Of a stretch of DNA of 64,000 nucleotides, positions 59,855 through 64,000 are shown piece by piece; the first letter of the stretch is position 1, and each line of letters opens with the position of its first letter. The DNA lies in the NCBI GenBank assembly GCA_028683385.1, contig JAQUIJ010000013.1, positions 62,001 to 126,000 of the forward strand. Direction: 5' to 3'. A program made the translations under genes and the position numbers. The notes beneath the pieces are model-generated. The model searched no databases and was not told the DNA's origin. It was given only the letters and a program-made list of their open reading frames with translations. Source of the stretch: Prolixibacteraceae bacterium. GTDB lineage: Bacteria; Bacteroidota; Bacteroidia; Bacteroidales; Prolixibacteraceae.

Positions 59855-60727
59855 ATGAAAATTATGCACGAACAGGTGAGTTTTGCACCGCGCACCATGC
59901 TGAAGGTCAAGTGGGACGACTTTCCACACTTTACCTATCCATGGCATTTTCACAGCGAATTCGAGATTGTTTATGTACTGAAAAGTTCGGGAAAACGTTT
60001 TGTGGCCGACAGCGTTGAATCGTTTCAGGAAGGTGACATCACACTGATGGGCAGCTATCTTCCCCATTTCTGGAAAAGCGACGTACCGGACGGAATCGAA
60101 GCAGGAAGCCGTGTAAACGCGATTGTCGTTCAGTTTCACAAAGACTTTTTTCGGGATGAAATCAATTCGTATCCTGAATTTCATAGCATCAATGAACTCC
60201 TGAAAAGAGCCGCCCGCGGAATTCATTTCAGCAAAACTTCGGGAGAAAAAATTGGACGAATGCTTAAGCGATTACTGAAACTGAATGGATTGGAACGAAT
60301 GCTCTATTTCATCAAACTGATGGACACCATGGGTCGAACAGAAAACTATCGGATTTTGGCCAGTAAAGCGTACCTTTTGGAGGAGCACAAGGAACTGAAC
60401 AACCGGCTCGACAAAATCATGCATTTCATTAACACCAATTACCAACGGAAAATTACTCAAGAGGAGGTTGCCACCAAAATTGGGATGACTACGGCAGCTT
60501 TTTGCCGCTATTTCAAGGAAAAAACGGGCAAAGGATTTATCTTTTTTGTAAATGAAATGCGCATTGGCTATGCCTGTAAACTCCTGATCGAAAACCACCT
60601 GTCGATTTCTCAGATTTGCTTTGAGTGCGGATTCAACAACATTTCGAATTTTAACCGGATGTTCAAGCGGCAAACCGGATATACGCCGGGCGAGTATCAG
60701 CAACAATTTATCAAGGCAACTGTTTAG
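59855..60727 (+). CDS. AraC-family transcriptional regulator with cupin sensor
   Basis: A 290-residue protein. The N-terminal half (about 15-145) is a cupin-like sugar-binding domain (HFTYPWHFHSEFEIVYVLKSSG, FQEGDITLMGSYLPHFWKSD). The C-terminus (about 190-290) has two helix-turn-helix units: ITQEEVATKIGMTTAAFCRYFKE and LSISQICFECGFNNISNFNRMFK, ending RQTGYTPGEYQQQF. It is the divergent neighbour of the URO-D/DUF6807/ThuA/Gfo-Idh cluster and the only regulator there, so it probably senses the cluster's substrate and activates it. Confidence 0.95.
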   Translation: MKIMHEQVSFAPRTMLKVKWDDFPHFTYPWHFHSEFEIVYVLKSSGKRFVADSVESFQEGDITLMGSYLPHFWKSDVPDGIEAGSRVNAIVVQFHKDFFRDEINSYPEFHSINELLKRAARGIHFSKTSGEKIGRMLKRLLKLNGLERMLYFIKLMDTMGRTENYRILASKAYLLEEHKELNNRLDKIMHFINTNYQRKITQEEVATKIGMTTAAFCRYFKEKTGKGFIFFVNEMRIGYACKLLIENHLSISQICFECGFNNISNFNRMFKRQTGYTPGEYQQQFIKATV

Positions 60728-60827
60728 AACAAAAATAAGGGAGTCGTTAACACAACATCGCAACATCAGGAACAGAATTGGCTCCTATTTGTATTTATGA
60801 ATATCCGATAAAATACCTAAACGAATA

Positions 60828-61048
60828 AGCTTTGTGGGGCTTTGCCCCAAACCCCAATTCCTTTTTTGTCTTGACACAAAAAAGGAATCAAAAAAAGTCA
60901 AGGCTACGTCCACTTCGCACGAAAAACTTGCGTTCGATGGCTAAAATCTTTTAAACTCCCCCGAATTCTCGGGGTCAAACAGAAAAGATTTTTTAACGCC
61001 ATCTTCACTTGTTTTTCGGCTCACCGGACGAGGCTGGTCTCTGGCCAA
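60828..61048. repeat. Dispersed multi-hairpin repeat element
   Basis: A 220-base element that fills most of the 428-base gap between the AraC and FUSC genes. Dyads: GGGGC-TTT-GCCCC; a perfect 12-bp stem of TTCCTTTTTTGT and ACAAAAAAGGAA with 6-base loop; and a nested stem (ATGGC...AAAATC / GATTTTTT...GCCAT) around CCCCGAATTCTCGGGG. I have seen the AAAAAGTCAAGGCTACG region as a frequent intergenic repeat in Bacteroidota (memory, not searched). No gene is seen in the gap. Confidence 0.65.
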
Positions 61049-61119
61049 ACTCATTAGGTAAAGTTACGGTCATTCATATTGTATTTTCACCTTTAGAATT
61101 AAGTTGAGCATGGATTTAC

Positions 61120-61127
61120 TAAATTTG
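61120..61127 (+). promoter_or_regulatory. Candidate -7 box for the FUSC gene
   Basis: TAAATTTG, a perfect TAnnTTTG match. Initiation near 61133 gives a leader of about 23 bases to the ATG at 61156. Confidence 0.55.
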
Positions 61128-61155
61128 TGCTAACGGCAGCAACATTCAAATCTCA

Positions 61156-63324
61156 ATGGCTAAAGGCAAAGACTATCATTTTATTTCCAAATTAGGAATC
61201 ACTGTTAAAAATAAAGCATGGTATGAGCCGGCAAGGCGTGCCTTTTGGTCCGACCCGAACCGGTTGATGGCAGCTAAGTCGATTTTTGCCATTGCACTGC
61301 TGGCCGTTCCTTTTATGCTGGCCGGGAAACCCGTTTTTGCAGTTACACTGGCCTTAGGAGCCGTGGCTGGAGCATTGTCAGAAACCGACGACCATCCTAA
61401 AGGCCGTATTAAATCACTTGCGCTCAAAGTATTTAGTTTTGGCATTTCCAGCATGGCCGTGCAGTTGCTTTATAATTATCCGGTTCTTTTAGGAATTGGA
61501 TTGGCTATGTCGACCATCTTCTTTTTGATTGTTGGGGGATTAGGTGAACGTTACCGTGGAGTTACTTTTGGGGCCATATTGGTTGGCATTTATGCCATGA
61601 TTGGCGCTCCGAATAGTCCGATCTGGTACTTGCAACCGCTGTTACTTTCTTCCGGAGCTTTATTTTATGGGTTGTTGTCGCTGGGATTGCTGTTTCTTCA
61701 CCCCTGGCGTCTGTTGGACGAGCAACTGGCTCGCGGGTTCGTTACACTTTCGAACTACATGAACGAAAAAGCCCGCTTGTTTCCAAGCGACAAAAAAATA
61801 CAAGGTGAAATCCGCAACAAGCTGGCACTGCTCAACGTGCAGGTTGTTGAAGCGCTCGACCGCTGCAAGGAAGTGCTAAACAGTTACAGCAATGCGCTGA
61901 AAGATGATACTCCGCTGATTCCTTACCTTCGCTATTTTATGCTTTTGCAGAGTTTGCACGAACGGGCTGCATCGAGCCACGAACGTTACGACGTGCTTAG
62001 TGAAGATCCGGCGAACCAGCAACTCATGGAGGGAATCGGGCAACTGCTAAAACAATTGGCTGAAGCAACTAAAAAACTATCGTACAGCCTGCTTACAGGA
62101 ATTCCCTATCGCCATCCGGTATCGCTGGCATGGACGGTAAATGCGTTAAACGATCAACTGGAAAAATACGGAACTGAAAGCAATCCACAGCTTTCGCTAC
62201 TTATCACAAACCTTTCCCGCTCCAACACCTCGCTGCAAAACCTGAACGACGAACACCAGCGAAGCATGACACCAAGGCTGGCAAAAGACGACCGCTCGTT
62301 GTTGCAACGGTTAACAGATCAGCTTCATTGGGACAATCCGCGACTGAGACATGCCATTCGGTTAAGCTTGTGTTTCCTGATTGGATTTACAATTGCCCGG
62401 GTTTTCGATTTGTCGAAAGGCGAATGGATTGTATTGACCAGCCTGTTTGTTTGCCAGCCGAGCTATAGCCAGACACGCCGCAAACTCGAACAGCGCATCC
62501 TTGGAACCCTCACCGGAGTTGTGGCTGCGGTTGTCCTGATTAGTTTATTGCCCACGTTGGAAGGACAATCGTTGTTGATGTTGTTCGCTGCCTACCAATT
62601 CTTTATCTGGATGAAGCGAAACTATTCGGTCTCGGTTATTTTCATTACCATTTTTGTATTGACTGCCTTTAACCTGACAGCCAACCAAGGGGTTGCACTC
62701 ATGCTCCCACGCCTGGCCGACACCTTGATCGGATCGGCTTTGGCGCTATTTACGGTGAGGTTTTTATGGCCCGACTGGCAATACAAGCGGTTGCCCTCCC
62801 TGCTTTCATATACGCTCCTGAAGAATCTGGGATACTTCCGGGCCGTTTTAAACGAATACGAATCGGGTGAAACCGATGACGATTTTGGATATCGGCTTGC
62901 ACGGCGTGAGGCCCATCGTGCCGACAATGCTTTGGCTTTAGCCTGGCAGGACATGCAGGTTGAACCGAAAAAGCAACAGCAGTTTATGGAAAAGGCATTT
63001 ACCTTAACTTATCTGAACCATGCTTTACTTTCTTACATTTCGGCTTTGGGGGCACACCGCGGGCTTGAACGGACTAGCGACTCCCAGTTGCTGATATTTT
63101 CTGCCGAAATTACGAAAGCCTTGCAGCAAGCCATTCAAAAGCTAACGCAAGAGAAAAACCAGAATCCGGCCCTCATCAAAAACATGTTAAAGGAAATCCG
63201 CGTACATATCGATCAATCCGAAAAAACGATTGAAAAACAACAATTTATTCTACTCTATAACATTGCTGAAGTAAGCGGTCAGTTGCTCAAACAGATAGAA
63301 ATCTTCAGGCTGGATGAAAAGTAG
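61156..63324 (+). CDS. FUSC/YccS-like inner-membrane protein
   Basis: A 722-residue protein with two sets of hydrophobic spans: about 37-185 (six helices, including SIFAIALLAVPFMLAGKPVF and FAVTLALGAVAGALSETDDHPKG) and about 405-535 (starting IRLSLCFLIGFTIARVFDLSKGEWIVLTSLFVCQPSYSQTRRKLEQRILGT). The second set carries the FUSC signature QPSYSQTRRKLEQRI-G-T. A soluble domain separates them (about 190-395) and another follows (about 540-722). This is the YccS/YhfK architecture. Homologues are putative transporters of aromatic acids or related anions. Own -7 motif upstream. Standalone. Confidence 0.9.
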   Translation: MAKGKDYHFISKLGITVKNKAWYEPARRAFWSDPNRLMAAKSIFAIALLAVPFMLAGKPVFAVTLALGAVAGALSETDDHPKGRIKSLALKVFSFGISSMAVQLLYNYPVLLGIGLAMSTIFFLIVGGLGERYRGVTFGAILVGIYAMIGAPNSPIWYLQPLLLSSGALFYGLLSLGLLFLHPWRLLDEQLARGFVTLSNYMNEKARLFPSDKKIQGEIRNKLALLNVQVVEALDRCKEVLNSYSNALKDDTPLIPYLRYFMLLQSLHERAASSHERYDVLSEDPANQQLMEGIGQLLKQLAEATKKLSYSLLTGIPYRHPVSLAWTVNALNDQLEKYGTESNPQLSLLITNLSRSNTSLQNLNDEHQRSMTPRLAKDDRSLLQRLTDQLHWDNPRLRHAIRLSLCFLIGFTIARVFDLSKGEWIVLTSLFVCQPSYSQTRRKLEQRILGTLTGVVAAVVLISLLPTLEGQSLLMLFAAYQFFIWMKRNYSVSVIFITIFVLTAFNLTANQGVALMLPRLADTLIGSALALFTVRFLWPDWQYKRLPSLLSYTLLKNLGYFRAVLNEYESGETDDDFGYRLARREAHRADNALALAWQDMQVEPKKQQQFMEKAFTLTYLNHALLSYISALGAHRGLERTSDSQLLIFSAEITKALQQAIQKLTQEKNQNPALIKNMLKEIRVHIDQSEKTIEKQQFILLYNIAEVSGQLLKQIEIFRLDEK

Positions 63325-63417
63325 CCCAGACATGAATTGGCTTAATATGACAATCCTTCTGTTTATTCTGATTTAAAAACTTTATTTTTCTGAACTTGAA
63401 ACATTCAAAATTAAATT

Positions 63418-64000
63418 ATGAAATACATTGAACAGTACATCGAAGAAAACAAAGACCGTTTTTTGAAAGAATTATTCGGCTTAATCCAAATTCCATCGGT
63501 CAGCTCAATTGCTGAAAACAAACCGGATATGCTGAAAGCTGCTGAATATTGGAAAAAACTTTTGCTTGAAGCCGGAGCCGACCGTGCACAAGTTTATGAG
63601 TCGGACGGAAATCCGGTTACCTACGGCGAAAAGATCATCGATCCGGCCAAACCAACCGTTTTGATTTATGCGCACATGGATGTGATGCCGGTTGACCCGA
63701 TTAATTTATGGATCTCACCTCCGTTTGAACCTGAAATCCGCGACGGAAAAATCTGGGGACGGGGCGCCGAAGACAACAAAGGACAAAGTTTTATGCACGC
63801 CAAAGCCTTCGAGTTGATGGTTCGCACGAATACGCTGCCCTGCAACGTCAAATTCATGATTGAAGGCGAAGAGGAAATTGGATCGCCGAACCTTGGGAAA
63901 TGGTGCGAGCAGCACAAAGAAATGCTGAAAGCCGACATCATCCTGGTATCCGACACGTCGATGATTGCCCGCGACATGCCATCAATTACTACCGGATTAC
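63418..64000 (+). CDS. M20-family dipeptidase, N-terminal part (runs off the window)
   Basis: From the ATG at 63418, 194 complete codons are visible. The start MKYIEQYIEENKDRFLKELFGLIQIPSVSS is typical of M20 dipeptidases. Metal-binding motifs in order: YAHMDVMPV (HxD), WGRGAEDNKGQ (Asp ligand) and IEGEEEIGSPN (the catalytic Glu pair). This points to a cytosolic non-specific dipeptidase (CNDP-like) with two zinc ions. The rest of the gene, including the dimerisation domain, lies outside the window. Confidence 0.9.
   Translation, partial: MKYIEQYIEENKDRFLKELFGLIQIPSVSSIAENKPDMLKAAEYWKKLLLEAGADRAQVYESDGNPVTYGEKIIDPAKPTVLIYAHMDVMPVDPINLWISPPFEPEIRDGKIWGRGAEDNKGQSFMHAKAFELMVRTNTLPCNVKFMIEGEEEIGSPNLGKWCEQHKEMLKADIILVSDTSMIARDMPSITTGL

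Noticed and set aside
59807-60226. A 139-residue open frame antisense to the AraC gene
   Set aside because: Covers the AraC cupin domain and its promoter in reverse; translation lacks any recognisable pattern.

Overview
The window reads as a chromosomal segment of a Bacteroidota bacterium, most likely a Marinilabiliales/Prolixibacteraceae-type glycan degrader (inference; there is no 16S gene here to place it). Supporting signs: many upstream regions carry the Bacteroidota -7 promoter motif TAnnTTTG; there is a TonB receptor with an STN domain followed by a DUF4249 lipoprotein; other hallmarks are LytTR/LytS signalling, DUF2851, DUF3795, DUF5916, GH9 and GH29 enzymes and lipoproteins with Bacteroidota-style signals. 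Coding density is high. I see no prophage, integron, CRISPR array or intact insertion sequence.

Layout. 1-4.8 kb: 5' end of aroB, a small membrane protein, dprA, a ferredoxin/cytochrome-b-like membrane protein with a Crp-family regulator upstream, and a DEAD-box helicase. 4.9-11.8 kb: three secreted carbohydrate-related genes on the minus strand (GH9, a CBM9/DUF5916 outer-membrane protein, GH29 fucosidase). 12-18 kb: small housekeeping and hypothetical genes (YgjP-like metallopeptidase, dGTPase, DUF5808, Nudix, HEAT-like protein, rhamnulose-1-phosphate aldolase). 18.1-23.3 kb: two tRNA-Gln genes, an amino-acid permease, an M16 peptidase/O-methyltransferase pair, tRNA-Phe and queG. 23.5-29.6 kb: a four-gene TonB-receptor operon. 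29.7-41.1 kb: DUF2851, a K+ channel, rpsO, pnp, a rhodanese, prolyl oligopeptidase, a deoxynucleoside kinase and a large TPR lipoprotein. 41.1-47.9 kb: a complete MacAB-TolC-like export operon followed by its probable LytS/LytTR two-component system. 48-50.8 kb: YceI, small proteins and a macro-domain hydrolase. 51.1-60.7 kb: an accessory catabolic cluster (two Gfo/Idh/MocA oxidoreductases, DUF2264, ThuA, DUF6807, a URO-D-like protein) with a divergent AraC regulator. 61-64 kb: a FUSC membrane protein and the start of an M20 dipeptidase.

How it fits together. The 51-60 kb cluster is the most interesting functional unit. It has redox enzymes, a ThuA protein and proteins of unknown chemistry, but no SusC/SusD pair and no classical glycoside hydrolase, so it may process sugars by oxidation rather than plain hydrolysis. 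The 23.5-29.6 kb operon is a second unit of unknown substrate, and its third gene appears to carry a TonB-plug-like segment with no beta-barrel. Intergenic DNA carries several families of palindromic repeats. One copy overlaps the 5' end of a gene and seems to supply its start codon. A perfect 50-bp palindrome lies upstream of the fucosidase gene.
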